From NCBI GenBank assembly GCA_964610885.1, contig CAZSWR010000015.1, positions 1 through 47,781 on the forward strand: DNA of 47,781 bases. The letters are read 5' to 3'. A program made the translations under genes and the position numbers. The DNA is from CAZSWR01 sp964610885. GTDB taxonomy: Bacteria; Bacteroidota; Ignavibacteria; Kapaibacteriales; UBA2268. Below are positions 24,808 to 34,665 of the stretch, piece by piece; the first letter of the stretch is position 1, and each line of letters starts with the position of its first letter. The notes under the pieces are model-generated. The model did not search any database. It was not told where the DNA came from and saw nothing but the letters and a program-made list of their open reading frames with translations.

Positions 24808-26559
24808 ATGAAAGACCTAAAACTGCTTCTGCCATACCTGAAGCAATACAAAACCAGAATACTGTTGGGGTTCCTTTTTGTTACCATCTCGAACGTCTGC
24901 TCGACGTATATTCCGCGCGTCGTTGGCATGGCTGTCGATACGATCCAGTCCGGCAACTATACCGACACGGGCCTTTTCGAATCGATCGGACTGCTTCTGG
25001 CGCTTAGCGCAGGCAGCGGTTTGTTTTCGTTCCTGACGCGCCAGACAATTATCGTGTCTTCGAGGCTGATCGAATACGACCTGCGGCGCGATTTCCTCGG
25101 AAACATAGAGCAGCGGACGATGGGATTCTTCAACAAGAACTCCACTGGGTCGCTCATGGCATACAGCACGAACGACATTGCCGCTGCGCGAGAATTCCTC
25201 GGGCCGGCCATCATGTACGGTGCAAATACTATCACGACATTTTCTTTCGCGCTGTACTACATGCTTGGCCTGTCGGCTTCGCTCACCTTTGCCGTACTGT
25301 TTCCCTTGCCGATTCTGGCCACGGCCACGTATTTCCTCGGCAAGAAAATCCACGTGGCGTTCAAGAACGTCCAGGAGCAATTCTCGTCGCTGAACACGAT
25401 GGCGCAGGAATCCTTCTCGGGCATTCGCATTGTCCGGGCGTACCTAAGCGCTGGCGTGGAGCAGCGCCGCTTCGCCGAAGAGTCTCGCAGCTATTCCGAC
25501 AAAAACATGCGCCTTTCGAAAATCTATGCCGTTGCTTTCCCGATGTTTATGCTCTTGGTGGGCATTTCGCAACTGATTGTGTTGGGCTATGGCGGCTCGA
25601 TGGTAATGAATGGCGAGGCCACGATCGGCACGCTAACCCAGTTCTTCATATACCTGAACATGCTGATTTGGCCCGTCGCTGCGATTGGTTGGATAACGAA
25701 CATAGTCCAAAGGGCCGGTGCTTCGTGCGCTCGGCTTCGGGAAGTGCTCAGCGACTGTAGTTTCGACGAACCCCAAGCCAACGTCTCAGGCATTAGCCCG
25801 GATTTCGCCCAAGGTATTGAATTCCGCAACGTTGGGCTGCGTTTCCCTGATTCCGAGCGTGACGTTTTGTCGGGAATTGATTTGAAGATTAATGCTAACA
25901 CATCTTTGGGCATCGTCGGGGCGATCGGTTCGGGGAAATCTGTACTAATTTCCTTATTGCCTTCGCTAAACAGGCCCACGGCGGGCGAAATCTACTTCGG
26001 AGGGCAGCCTTCGGGCAGCGTCCCGACGGAGATTCAGCGTCGAAGCGTCGGGTTCGTCTCGCAGGAGCCATTTCTGTTTTCGCTTTCGATCAGGGACAAT
26101 ATTAAGCTGGGTTGCCCGGAGGCCACCGACGAAGACGTGCGCCGTGCTGCGGAGATTGCGGGCGTGCATCAGGACATCGAGGGATTCCCTGACGGCTACG
26201 ATACTGTGCTCGGCGAGCGAGGCATCACTCTGTCCGGCGGGCAGAAGCAAAGGGTTGCGATCGCGCGGGCTGTGGCGAAGGATCCGGCTGTTCTTGTTCT
26301 GGACGATGCACTTTCGGCGGTGGACGCCCAAACCGAGGAAAGAGTGCTCTCGGAGCTGAAGAAATTCATGCAGGGCAGGATTACAGTGATCGTCTCCCAC
26401 AGGATTTCGACAGTCTCCGCTTGCGACGAAATAATCGTGCTCCGCGAAGGTACGATTACCGAAAGGGGCGGGCACTCAGAACTGCTCGAACGCGAAGGCA
26501 TCTATGCCGCAATGGCCGCCCGCCAGCGCCTCGAGGAAGAGCTTGAGGAGATGGAATAG
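24808..26559 (+). CDS. ABC transporter, fused membrane and ATPase domains (exporter type)
   Basis: 583 residues from ATG 24808; the slightly longer frame would use TTG. Six transmembrane helices (about 15-305) form a type IV exporter domain. The nucleotide-binding domain (about 330-565) shows Walker A GAIGSGKS, Q-loop FVSQEPFLFS, signature LSGGQKQR, Walker B VLVLDD, D-loop ALSAVD and switch His in VSHRIS. Such half-transporters work as homo- or heterodimers exporting lipids, drugs or peptides; no second half is adjacent, so a homodimer is likely. Its stop codon is followed immediately by GTGGCGACTGCCAC. Confidence 0.95.
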   Translation: MKDLKLLLPYLKQYKTRILLGFLFVTISNVCSTYIPRVVGMAVDTIQSGNYTDTGLFESIGLLLALSAGSGLFSFLTRQTIIVSSRLIEYDLRRDFLGNIEQRTMGFFNKNSTGSLMAYSTNDIAAAREFLGPAIMYGANTITTFSFALYYMLGLSASLTFAVLFPLPILATATYFLGKKIHVAFKNVQEQFSSLNTMAQESFSGIRIVRAYLSAGVEQRRFAEESRSYSDKNMRLSKIYAVAFPMFMLLVGISQLIVLGYGGSMVMNGEATIGTLTQFFIYLNMLIWPVAAIGWITNIVQRAGASCARLREVLSDCSFDEPQANVSGISPDFAQGIEFRNVGLRFPDSERDVLSGIDLKINANTSLGIVGAIGSGKSVLISLLPSLNRPTAGEIYFGGQPSGSVPTEIQRRSVGFVSQEPFLFSLSIRDNIKLGCPEATDEDVRRAAEIAGVHQDIEGFPDGYDTVLGERGITLSGGQKQRVAIARAVAKDPAVLVLDDALSAVDAQTEERVLSELKKFMQGRITVIVSHRISTVSACDEIIVLREGTITERGGHSELLEREGIYAAMAARQRLEEELEEME

Positions 26560-26573
26560 GTGGCGACTGCCAC
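26560..26573. repeat. Post-stop hairpin GTGGC-GACT-GCCAC, copy 1
   Basis: A 5-bp perfect stem with 4-nt loop begins at the base after the TAG of the ABC gene. The same sequence starts right after the acpS stop (44205-44218, minus) and, partly, after the queE stop (14528-14538, minus). Confidence 0.7.
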
Positions 26574-26657
26574 TTTATTATCAATTAGCAGCGAAATGAT
26601 GAGGAGGATAGATGAATAATGAATTCATATCTCCCTTATTTTGGAATCCACAAATTC

Positions 26658-27719
26658 CTAAAATCTCTCAATCTCCTCGATCAGCGCGGGAATGATTTCC
26701 TCTTCGCTCACTTTCCTGACCAGCTCGCCATGACGATACAAAACGGCCACTCCTTTGCCGCAGGCAATGCCAATATCTGCCGACTTAGCCTCGCCCGGGC
26801 CATTGACCACGCAACCCATCACGGCCACTTTAACGTTTTTCTTGATGCCCGAAAGGCTTTGCTCGAGTTTGTGGACAATGCCCACCAAATCCACTTCCAA
26901 TCGGCCACAGGTGGGGCAGGAAATCAATTCGACACCCGACTCGCGCAGGTTCAGCGCAGAAAGCAAATCTTTAGCAACATCGACCTCCAGCTCCGGCTCT
27001 TCGGTGAGCGACACGCGAATCGTATCGCCAATACCCTCTGCCAGTAGCGTTCCGATTCCAATGGCGGACTTCATCGTCCCCATCCTAAGCGTTCCCGCCT
27101 CGGTTACGCCGAGGTGCAACGGCAGGTCTGTGCGTTCGGCCAGCAGACGGTACGACTCGATCATCAGCGGTACAGACGTGGACTTCACCGACACGGCCAA
27201 ATCGCGGAATCCGAAGCTCTCGGCGATTTCGATGTGGCGCATTGCGCTCTCGAAGAGTGCTTCGGCCGTGGGCGAGCCATATTTCTCCAGTATGTCCTTT
27301 TCGAGCGAACCGCTATTGACGCCGATTCGGATCGGGACTCGCTTCGCTGCGGCGGCCTCGAGCACTTCGCGAATCCTCTCGCGAGAACCGATATTTCCTG
27401 GATTAATCCTGACCTTGGCAATGCCGGCTTCGATGGATTGAAGCGCGAACACGTGGTTGAAATGAATATCGGCCACGACCGGGCAAAGCGCACCCTTCAC
27501 GATTTCTCCAATCGCGGCGGCCCCGCCCTCGTCGTTAACGGTTACGCGGACCAAATCGGCACCCCTGGCGGCGCAGCGATTAATCTGGGCAATTGTGGCC
27601 TCGGCGTCGCGAGTCTTTGTTTTCGTCATCGTTTGAATCGAAACGGGCGCTGCGCCGCCGATAAGCAGCCCGCCCACGTTTATTTGCCTTGCCGGCCTTC
27701 GTTTGAATGTGCTTTCCAT
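26658..27719 (-). CDS. ispG: 4-hydroxy-3-methylbut-2-enyl diphosphate synthase (IspG/GcpE)
   Basis: 353 residues, the compact two-domain form. A TIM barrel at about 1-260 contains VADIHFNH, KVRINPGNIG and RIGVNSGSLE. The [4Fe-4S] domain has Cys268, Cys271 (SCPTCGR), Cys303 (MGCVVNGPGE) and Glu310. It catalyses the penultimate step of the MEP isoprenoid pathway. Many Bacteroidetes, Chlorobi and Chlamydiae carry a longer IspG with an inserted domain; that insert is absent here, which is taxonomically notable. Convergent with the ABC transporter; no other isoprenoid gene nearby. Confidence 0.96.
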   Translation of the reverse strand: MESTFKRRPARQINVGGLLIGGAAPVSIQTMTKTKTRDAEATIAQINRCAARGADLVRVTVNDEGGAAAIGEIVKGALCPVVADIHFNHVFALQSIEAGIAKVRINPGNIGSRERIREVLEAAAAKRVPIRIGVNSGSLEKDILEKYGSPTAEALFESAMRHIEIAESFGFRDLAVSVKSTSVPLMIESYRLLAERTDLPLHLGVTEAGTLRMGTMKSAIGIGTLLAEGIGDTIRVSLTEEPELEVDVAKDLLSALNLRESGVELISCPTCGRLEVDLVGIVHKLEQSLSGIKKNVKVAVMGCVVNGPGEAKSADIGIACGKGVAVLYRHGELVRKVSEEEIIPALIEEIERF

Positions 27720-27748
27720 TTTATACGCCGTTTAGAATTTATCTCGGA

Positions 27749-27793
27749 AAAACAAAAGAGTGTCCAAATCGCACGATAGCGAATTGAACACTC
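27749..27793 (-). terminator. Intrinsic terminator after rhomboid gene
   Basis: On minus, GAGTGT-T-CAA-T-TCGC pairs with GCGA-T-TTG-G-ACACTC (27758-27793) and is followed by TTTTGTTTT. It separates the rhomboid transcript from ispG. Confidence 0.85.
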
Positions 27794-27812
27794 AATTGAT
27801 ATAATATTAATT

Positions 27813-28763
27813 TCAAAGTTTTTGGCTAAGCTCGAAGAGGATTTTCTTCTCGCGTTCGCTCAGGCTTTGGTACCCGTGCGAAGAGATTTTGTCGAGAATC
27901 TCGTCCACTTTCTGCTGAGTTACCTCTTCGCCGCCCACGTAGATGCCCGGATTCTTGACGGCCTGCTCGTAGCGAGCGGTTTGCTCTTCGCGCTGCGAAC
28001 GGCGGCGGTCTTCTTCCCAATTTGTCTGGTATATGCGCGGTTCGTTGTAGTATTCGTTCCCAAAGGAGTCGTCTCTTTTCTTGGATTTGAATATTCGATC
28101 CAAGAAATTGAAAAGCCCCAATTTATCGCCAAATTTGAATAGCAGGAAGCCGGTTACGGCACCGCCAATATGCGCAAAGTGTGCTACTCCGCTGTCGTTT
28201 CCGCCCACGCCCATCAGTATCGATATACCAGCAAAAATGCAGACATAGATGATCGCAGGAATGGGAATGAAAATCGGGAACATGAAAATCGGGCGGCGCG
28301 GGAACGTCAGGCCGAAGGCCAGAAGAATTCCATAGACTGCGCCGGACGCGCCAATCGTTGGGGCAACCATTCCAAACAAGGGCGAAATATAGAGCTGGAA
28401 CAATCCCGCTCCGACGCCGCAAAGCAAGTAGAAAAACAGGAATCGCCGCGAACCCCACATCGCCTCCAACTCGGCGCCAAACATCCAGAGCGTGAACAGG
28501 TTGAAGAAAATGTGCCAAAAACCGCCGTGCATGAATTGGTAGGTTATCAATTGCCAAATGTAGAACCCATGGTCCACGGGCATTAGCGCGAAGTATCGCA
28601 AGAAGAACTCTCTGAGCGGCACTCCGCCGAAGTTCAACCCGGAAAGCAATATGTCGATGAAAAAGACAATCGCATTGATAACAATCAAGGCCTTGATGAC
28701 AGGCGGAATCAGCGAAAACCGTCCGCCCAAGCCGCCTCTGTTCTGATAATCGTAATCGCTCAT
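27813..28763 (-). CDS. Rhomboid-family intramembrane serine protease with DUF6576-like tail
   Basis: 316 residues. Six transmembrane helices with the catalytic dyad Ser140 (GASGAVYG) and His198 (AHFAHIGG). The conserved HxxFN segment GFWHIFFNLF (His83, Asn88) is also present, so the enzyme looks active. Residues about 215-316 are a charged cytoplasmic tail; its end (VDEILDKISSHGYQSLSEREKKIL) resembles the small DUF6576 domain seen on rhomboids of this group. Rhomboids cleave transmembrane segments of substrate proteins. Followed by its own terminator. Confidence 0.93.
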   Translation of the reverse strand: MSDYDYQNRGGLGGRFSLIPPVIKALIVINAIVFFIDILLSGLNFGGVPLREFFLRYFALMPVDHGFYIWQLITYQFMHGGFWHIFFNLFTLWMFGAELEAMWGSRRFLFFYLLCGVGAGLFQLYISPLFGMVAPTIGASGAVYGILLAFGLTFPRRPIFMFPIFIPIPAIIYVCIFAGISILMGVGGNDSGVAHFAHIGGAVTGFLLFKFGDKLGLFNFLDRIFKSKKRDDSFGNEYYNEPRIYQTNWEEDRRRSQREEQTARYEQAVKNPGIYVGGEEVTQQKVDEILDKISSHGYQSLSEREKKILFELSQKL

Positions 28764-28784
28764 ATATTTCTTTCTTTTGCGTTC

Positions 28785-29168
28785 TTAATTAGTTGACAAA
28801 TAAAGTATATGCTTCGTTTCTTGAATCTTTTTCAATTGTTTGCGGTATTCGTTCCACCAAAATGACAAATCGTTCCAATTGCTTTCGAAGTCTTCGCTTA
28901 TGGATTGGGCGGTTTCCCATTCCTTTTTCGAGCGGACAATCGACCGCAGCAGCTTGTCTTTGATGATAGTATTGTGGTCGTCAGCGAGGATCACCCGAGG
29001 GAACACCTCAATAATTTTATCTAAGAAGTGGAATATCTGCTTAATCGAGGCTCGCACTCGGCCGTTGTCGTTTTCCTTTCCTTTGAAGGCGTTAATCATT
29101 TCGCTCACTGATTGAATGATAGAATCCATCAAAACAATTTGGTTCTCGAAATTTATATATGCTTCCAT
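28785..29168 (-). CDS. Small helical protein of unknown function
   Basis: 127 residues, all alpha-helical and charged, no signal peptide or membrane segment. Features: an N-terminal helix ENQIVLMDSIIQSV, a Lys-rich middle and Trp-rich C-terminal FWWNEYRKQLKK. No Shine-Dalgarno is evident. It lies 21 bp upstream of the rhomboid gene on the same strand, so probably shares its transcript. I do not recognise a family. Confidence 0.5.
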   Translation of the reverse strand: MEAYINFENQIVLMDSIIQSVSEMINAFKGKENDNGRVRASIKQIFHFLDKIIEVFPRVILADDHNTIIKDKLLRSIVRSKKEWETAQSISEDFESNWNDLSFWWNEYRKQLKKIQETKHILYLSTN

Positions 29169-29395
29169 CTATAGGTTAATATCCTTCCAATCTAAATATA
29201 CAAATTTAAGAAAAAGAACTCTACTTCCCATCATAATACGAAATATTTGAAATAATGTTTTCCCGGGCAAGCTCATCTGATTGCGCTGTATCGGAACCAA
29301 TTCAAAGCCAACCGAAAAAAAAGCGGAACCGAAAAGATCCCGCCTCGAATGAAATGATTTTCTTGGGCATCAATGACGATCCCGAATATTCCGAA

Positions 29396-30421
29396 TCAAT
29401 AGCTATTGTGGTCGATTTGAGTCTTTCCACGGAAAATCCGATATACAATGAACTTGTAAACGAGAATTATCGGGACAAAAATCAAAGCGATGATGAGCAT
29501 CGTCTGCAATGTGCGCTGCGAAGACGAATCGGCAAATATCGTGAGGCTGTCCGCCGGATTCCCCGACGAAATCAGCAGGTTCGGATAGATGCCCACTCCG
29601 CACATGGCAATGCTTAGCACCAGAATCAACGATGAATAAATGAAAGATTTCATGTATTGCCCGCGGCCGATTCCGAACCAAAGCGCGACGAAGCTTAGGA
29701 TTGCGCCCAATTGAAGCACAAGCCAAACCGGATACTCCCGGAAATTCGCAGTCAGATGCGGCATATCCGTCCAAATCCAAATCCCGACTAACGCATAGGT
29801 TATCAGATAGTAATAAAAGCTGCGACGCAATCCGCTTTCGATTGTCGAATGCAGGGCGCCATCGGATTTAATCAACATGAATAGCGAACCGTGGAAACGC
29901 AGGGCAAACACTGCGACAATCCCGATTGCAACAGAGAAAGGGCTAAGCAGCGAGAAGAAGTTGCCACCGAATTCCTTCACTCCGCCGATGACGTTGATCG
30001 GGACACCTGTCAATATGTTCCCGAGCGAGACGCCAAGCAAAAGGGCAATCAAATAGCTTGAAATGTGGAAGACTTGGTCCCAGGTCCGGCGCCAAGTGGC
30101 GGACTCGACTTTGCTCCGAAACTCGATCGAAACGGCGCGTCCGATTAGCACCATAAGGAACAGCATGAAAGCCGTATAGAAGCCGGAAAAGACTGTCGCA
30201 TAGACATTCGGGAATGCGGCAAATAGCGCCCCGCCGGCCGTGATCAGCCAGACCTCGTTGCCGTCCCACACCGGCCCAATCGAATTGAGCATGATCCGGC
30301 GGTCGTGGTCGCTTCGCGATTTGAAGTGAATCATGCCGACGCCCAAGTCGAACCCATCCAACACAACATAGCCGGAAAACAGCACTACCAACAAAACAAA
30401 CCAAATAATATTGAGTTCCAT
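29396..30421 (-). CDS. cydB: Cytochrome bd ubiquinol oxidase subunit II
   Basis: 341 residues with about eight transmembrane helices. The family opening WFVLLVVLFSGYVVLDGFDLGVG and the following GPVWDGNEVWLITAGGALFAAFP are diagnostic. It partners CydA in the quinol:O2 oxidoreductase of the inner membrane. AAGGAG precedes the ATG and the gene starts 18 bp after cydA. A 120-residue frame on the other strand (29255-29617) is only its shadow. Confidence 0.95.
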   Translation of the reverse strand: MELNIIWFVLLVVLFSGYVVLDGFDLGVGMIHFKSRSDHDRRIMLNSIGPVWDGNEVWLITAGGALFAAFPNVYATVFSGFYTAFMLFLMVLIGRAVSIEFRSKVESATWRRTWDQVFHISSYLIALLLGVSLGNILTGVPINVIGGVKEFGGNFFSLLSPFSVAIGIVAVFALRFHGSLFMLIKSDGALHSTIESGLRRSFYYYLITYALVGIWIWTDMPHLTANFREYPVWLVLQLGAILSFVALWFGIGRGQYMKSFIYSSLILVLSIAMCGVGIYPNLLISSGNPADSLTIFADSSSQRTLQTMLIIALIFVPIILVYKFIVYRIFRGKTQIDHNSY

Positions 30422-30439
30422 AATTCTTCTCCTTTTGAT

Positions 30440-31774
30440 TTAATTAGATTGGGAGGCCGGTTCGTCCGGGCCATGTTTGATTTTTCTGACGAGCAAGAAT
30501 ACGAACAATGCGCCGAGTATCAAATATATCGTTGTGAACATTATCATCGAGAAAACGATTTGCCCGGGCGTAACCACTTTCGAAATGGCATCGCTCGTGC
30601 GCAGGATTCCCTGCACGGCCCACGGTTGGCGCCCCACCTCGGCGGCAATCCATCCGGTCAGGTTGGCGACGTGTGGCAGTGCGAACGAAGGTACGAAAGC
30701 CCACAGCAGCCAGCGCGTTTCGAACAACCGGCCGCGCCGCCATTGGTACAGGCCAATGAGGGCCATGAGAATCATCAGCATACCAATCGAAATCATCACG
30801 TGGTACGCCTGGAATGTCAGCTGGACGGGAGGTTGTTCGTCCGGTGGTATATCGTTCAGGCCCACAATGGGTTTGTTCGGGTCGAAATACACCATCCACG
30901 ACAGCATATTCGGCACGGCCAATCCATCGACCTTTTTGTTTTGTGTGTCCACCACTCCGAACAAATACATAGCTCCGGGCGCAGTCTGGAAATGCCCCTC
31001 GAAGGCAGCCAATTTGGCCGGCTGGTTCTTTGCGACGCCGATTGCGCTATTGTGGCCGGTGAAGAGTTGGAAAAGCGAAGCAAAGACGACCAGCACAAGC
31101 GCAAAGCGCATCGAGGACTTTGCAAAATCTAAATGCTTTTTCTTCAGCAGGTACCACGCGGATATGGACAGCACGAGGAACGCGCCAGTTAGCCAGGCAG
31201 CGCTGATGACGTGCGTGAAGCGGTCAACCGTGGATGGATTGAAAACCATCGCCCAGAAATCCGTAATAACCGAGCGAGTAATTCCATTCTCTGTAACGAT
31301 TTCGAATCCGGCGGGAGTCTGCATCCACGAATTGGCAACAATAATCCAAAACGCGCTCAGAGTGGCGCCGGCGGCCACGCAAACCGTGGATACGAAGTGC
31401 ACTTTCGGGCTGACTCGGTTCCAGCCGAAAAGCAGAACACCGAGGAATACAGATTCCAAGAAAAACGCGAAAAGGGCCTCGGCCGCGAGCGGCGAACCAA
31501 AAATATCGCCTACGTAGCGGCTGTACGTTGCCCAATTGGTTCCGAACTCGAACTCCATCACCACGCCCGTGGCCACGCCGACGGCAAAGGTAAGAGCAAA
31601 TACTTTCGTCCAGAAACGAACCATTTTGCTATAGAGCGCGTCCTTCGTCTTCAGGAAACGCCACTCCATGAAAACCAGCAGCAGTCCCAACCCGATACTC
31701 ATCGGTGGATACAGGAAATGGAACCCGGCCGTAATAGCAAATTGGATCCTTGCGAGCAATTCAGCTTCGTGCAT
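30440..31774 (-). CDS. cydA: Cytochrome bd ubiquinol oxidase subunit I
   Basis: 444 residues when started at the internal ATG 31772-31774 (MHEAELLAR). GGAGG lies just upstream of that ATG and overlaps the alternative upstream ATG, and this start puts the heme ligand at His19 (FHFLYPP), the same number as in E. coli CydA. Other landmarks are THVISAAWLTGAFLVLS with the second heme-ligand His, and the GRQPW quinol-site motif. The short Q-loop is typical of non-proteobacterial enzymes. The complex is a high-affinity oxidase used at low oxygen. Operon with cydB. Confidence 0.95.
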   Translation of the reverse strand: MHEAELLARIQFAITAGFHFLYPPMSIGLGLLLVFMEWRFLKTKDALYSKMVRFWTKVFALTFAVGVATGVVMEFEFGTNWATYSRYVGDIFGSPLAAEALFAFFLESVFLGVLLFGWNRVSPKVHFVSTVCVAAGATLSAFWIIVANSWMQTPAGFEIVTENGITRSVITDFWAMVFNPSTVDRFTHVISAAWLTGAFLVLSISAWYLLKKKHLDFAKSSMRFALVLVVFASLFQLFTGHNSAIGVAKNQPAKLAAFEGHFQTAPGAMYLFGVVDTQNKKVDGLAVPNMLSWMVYFDPNKPIVGLNDIPPDEQPPVQLTFQAYHVMISIGMLMILMALIGLYQWRRGRLFETRWLLWAFVPSFALPHVANLTGWIAAEVGRQPWAVQGILRTSDAISKVVTPGQIVFSMIMFTTIYLILGALFVFLLVRKIKHGPDEPASQSN

Positions 31775-32050
31775 GAACACCTCCATTGATTGTAGCTAAT
31801 AAAACTATGTCGTAAATTCTTGGCTAAATCAAATTTTCAAACTTAAGAAGAACTAAATTCATTTTTAAGACGACACAAATTTAGTTTAATTTTAGTTTTT
31901 TGTGGGACAATCCGAATAATTCATACAAGATTGCAAAACACCATTCCCAATGACCGTAGCAGTGTTTACAGCGGATTCGGCTTCCGCGCCGCAACTTTTC
32001 GCCGGCCAGAACGTAGAAAAAGTATTGAAAATTAATCTGGGTTTCTGAAC

Positions 32051-34489
32051 ATGAGGTATGTATCTATTTTAGTTTGTTTCTTGGTTATTGCAGCTTGCGT
32101 TGGCAATGCAGCCGAGTTTTCATTCAAAGGAGTTGTCGTGGATGCCGAAAATGGCGCCCCGCTTGCCGGATCGACTGTCCGCGTCGTTGGGTCGAACCGT
32201 GGCGCATATTCGTCGAGGAATGGCATCTTCAAGGTGTTGCTCCACGACGGCGACGAGAAATTCCACGTATCATCCATCGGCTACGAGCCAATGGTAGTGG
32301 CCATAGCATCGCTTCGGCGGGACGGCACAGCCGAAATTCGACTCCGGCCATCGGCCGTGAAGTCTCGTGGAGTGGTTGTCCATTCGCTCCTGCCCGAGGA
32401 CGTCGTGCAGAAAGCTATCGACAAACGCGACGAGAACAAAGCCAAGAAGAAAACACTCACCGCCGTGGCATACTCGAAAACCAACGTGGAAATGGACGAC
32501 GAAACCGCCAAACGAATCACAGGCATGGGCAGCAACAGTTTCTCGGCTACGTTGGAATCCAAAGGCGGCGACAAGAAAATCGATGAGTCCAAATATATCA
32601 TCATGGAGACATTCTCCAATTACTATTGCGACTACGAACGCCCGCTCTATTACAGCGAAATTATTCAACGCAGGCAAACTCGGAATATCCCCGCTGAAAA
32701 CAACCTTTTGGCTCTGGCGAACTTCATCGACCTGACGGCAGACGAAATCAACATGATGGGCACGCGGCTCGTGCCGCCGATCGGGAAAAATGCCATATCA
32801 AATTATGATTATTCATTTGCCGAAGACGCAACAGACAACGGCCGCCGAGTGTTCGTTATCGATTTCAAGCCCAATTCCAAACTCTATCCGGGATTCGTCG
32901 GGCGCATGATGATTATCGATTCCACATACGATTTGATTATGCTCAAAATGCGGCCATCGGACGAAACAGCTATCAGTTTTGTGAAGAATCTCCGCTTCGA
33001 ACAGCGCTTCAAAGAGGCCGATCGCGACATCTGGATCCCCGATTACTTGGAAACCGAAGCGACACTGAACGTGAATATCATCAAAGGAATGCTGGATTTC
33101 GGCCTCGACTTCCGCATTCTGACGATGCTGAACAATATCCGAACGAACGTCCCGCTGCCGGATTCAATCTATAGATACGCAAACATGGACAATCCGAAAT
33201 ATGTATCGCCCAAGGCCGATTCCGCTCGGCCAGAATTCTGGGAAATGAACGCGATGAGCGAGCTTTCGCCCGAAGAGAAAAGAATCTATGCAAAGGTGGA
33301 TACTGCCGTCGTCGTTAACGATTCGCTGAGGAAACACGACTCGACAGAAACAGGATTCAGCTGGGGTTCATTGCTCGCCATCGATCCATATCTTGACTTT
33401 AACCGCGTGGGCGCCATATCGTTGGGCCTATCGAAGGATATGCGTTACAAGTTTATCACACTCTCGCCGATGTACAATTACAGCTTCGGCCAGAAGAAGT
33501 CTTTCGGCGAGGGCACGCTCAAAATTGATATTCTAAATGATTGGAACTTAAAACTTTCTCTCGATGGGGCAATCTTCTCGAGAATCGCCTCGACGGGCCA
33601 CGAAGAGCCTTACTATAGAATAATGAATTCGGTCGCCGCAGGGCTGTTCCACTCCGACTACTATGACTACATGCGTACTGATGGTTTCTCCGCCGGGTTT
33701 TCCGCCCTTTGGAAAAAAATCAATCTCAAGGCAGAATACTCGGAGTACCGCGCTTTCAGCCTCGAGAAGAAAACTGATAAATCCATTTTCGACGATTCGA
33801 AATGGAGAGAGAACCCGGCGATCGACGAGGGAGCATTCCGCAGCGTGAGCGCCCGAATCGAGACAGGGAATTCGATGATTTTCATCACACCTTCGGATTA
33901 CGATTACCATTTCATTGCTTCGGCCAGATACACCGAGCCTGTACGCTACATCAGCGGGAAACCTGCCGAGCGCTATCGTTCGGTAAACGCACAGCTCACA
34001 GTGAACATGCCACTAATCCGCACGGGCTACAATCCAATTTCTCTTCGTTTGTCCGGCGCGGCCGGCATCCAGGATTCGTCGGCTGCCGTGCAGGACGTTT
34101 TCCAAATGCGTTCAAATTTGGTTTTCATTGCTAACAATCCCGCTTTCTACTCTGCGCCGTACTCACGATTTGCCGGCACAAAGTTTTGGTATGGCCAAGC
34201 AGAAATCAACCTGACCGATTTGATGTGGCGCGCCATCGGGCTGCCGCTCTACGAAGGCCGCGGACCGGAATTGTATCTGACGGGTGCCTCGGGCAAATTC
34301 GAACTGAATAAGAATTGCGCCTATCGCGGCACTGGTAATGACTATTACTCCGAGATCGGATTCGGTTTCCACAGGATTCCAACATTCTTCAGCAACGTGA
34401 TTTATTGGGATTTCGCCGCTCGATGGGGCGTCGGCCCAATAGCCTCGGGCAATTTCGGAGTTGCGATCAGCATTTCGCTTCCGTTCTAA
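32051..34489 (+). CDS. Outer-membrane protein: carboxypeptidase-regulatory-like domain plus DUF5686
   Basis: 812 residues. Signal peptide 1-20 (MRYVSILVCFLVIAAC), then a carboxypeptidase-D regulatory-like beta-sandwich at about 24-100 (FKGVVVDAENGAPLAGSTVRV, SSIGYEPMVV). The rest matches the DUF5686 pattern of Bacteroidota: an alpha/beta middle region with YERPLYYSEI and YKFEPLY-like blocks, then a C-terminal barrel-like region ending in the aromatic residue of an outer-membrane protein (SISLPF). Usually surface or outer-membrane located, function undefined. Convergent with the OmpA-like gene. Confidence 0.85.
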   Translation: MRYVSILVCFLVIAACVGNAAEFSFKGVVVDAENGAPLAGSTVRVVGSNRGAYSSRNGIFKVLLHDGDEKFHVSSIGYEPMVVAIASLRRDGTAEIRLRPSAVKSRGVVVHSLLPEDVVQKAIDKRDENKAKKKTLTAVAYSKTNVEMDDETAKRITGMGSNSFSATLESKGGDKKIDESKYIIMETFSNYYCDYERPLYYSEIIQRRQTRNIPAENNLLALANFIDLTADEINMMGTRLVPPIGKNAISNYDYSFAEDATDNGRRVFVIDFKPNSKLYPGFVGRMMIIDSTYDLIMLKMRPSDETAISFVKNLRFEQRFKEADRDIWIPDYLETEATLNVNIIKGMLDFGLDFRILTMLNNIRTNVPLPDSIYRYANMDNPKYVSPKADSARPEFWEMNAMSELSPEEKRIYAKVDTAVVVNDSLRKHDSTETGFSWGSLLAIDPYLDFNRVGAISLGLSKDMRYKFITLSPMYNYSFGQKKSFGEGTLKIDILNDWNLKLSLDGAIFSRIASTGHEEPYYRIMNSVAAGLFHSDYYDYMRTDGFSAGFSALWKKINLKAEYSEYRAFSLEKKTDKSIFDDSKWRENPAIDEGAFRSVSARIETGNSMIFITPSDYDYHFIASARYTEPVRYISGKPAERYRSVNAQLTVNMPLIRTGYNPISLRLSGAAGIQDSSAAVQDVFQMRSNLVFIANNPAFYSAPYSRFAGTKFWYGQAEINLTDLMWRAIGLPLYEGRGPELYLTGASGKFELNKNCAYRGTGNDYYSEIGFGFHRIPTFFSNVIYWDFAARWGVGPIASGNFGVAISISLPF

Positions 34490-34504
34490 AGAGAGGTATG
34501 AAAT

Positions 34505-34533
34505 GTAGGGGCGGGTTCGGAACCCGCCCGAGG
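34505..34533. repeat. GTAGGGGCG palindrome family, variant copy
   Basis: GTAGGGGCGGGTTC and GAACCCGCCC form a strong stem. It is a sequence variant of the GTAGGGGCGAGG family at 37072, 44751 and 44906, with compensating changes in the stem. It lies between convergent genes and might also help terminate. Confidence 0.6.
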
Positions 34534-34665
34534 ATTAGCTGAAGTGGTAAAAATAGTTGCAAGTAGAAAGTTAAAAGGGACAAGTAGAAAGATGTGCCAC
34601 ACCTCGGAGGTTCAAGATCTTTGATAACCACCCCGCCCTTCGGGCACGCCTTCGTAATTCAATCC

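Noticed and set aside
29255..29617. 120-residue open frame upstream of and overlapping cydB
   Set aside because: Antisense to the cydB 3' end over most of its length, no Shine-Dalgarno, no domain.
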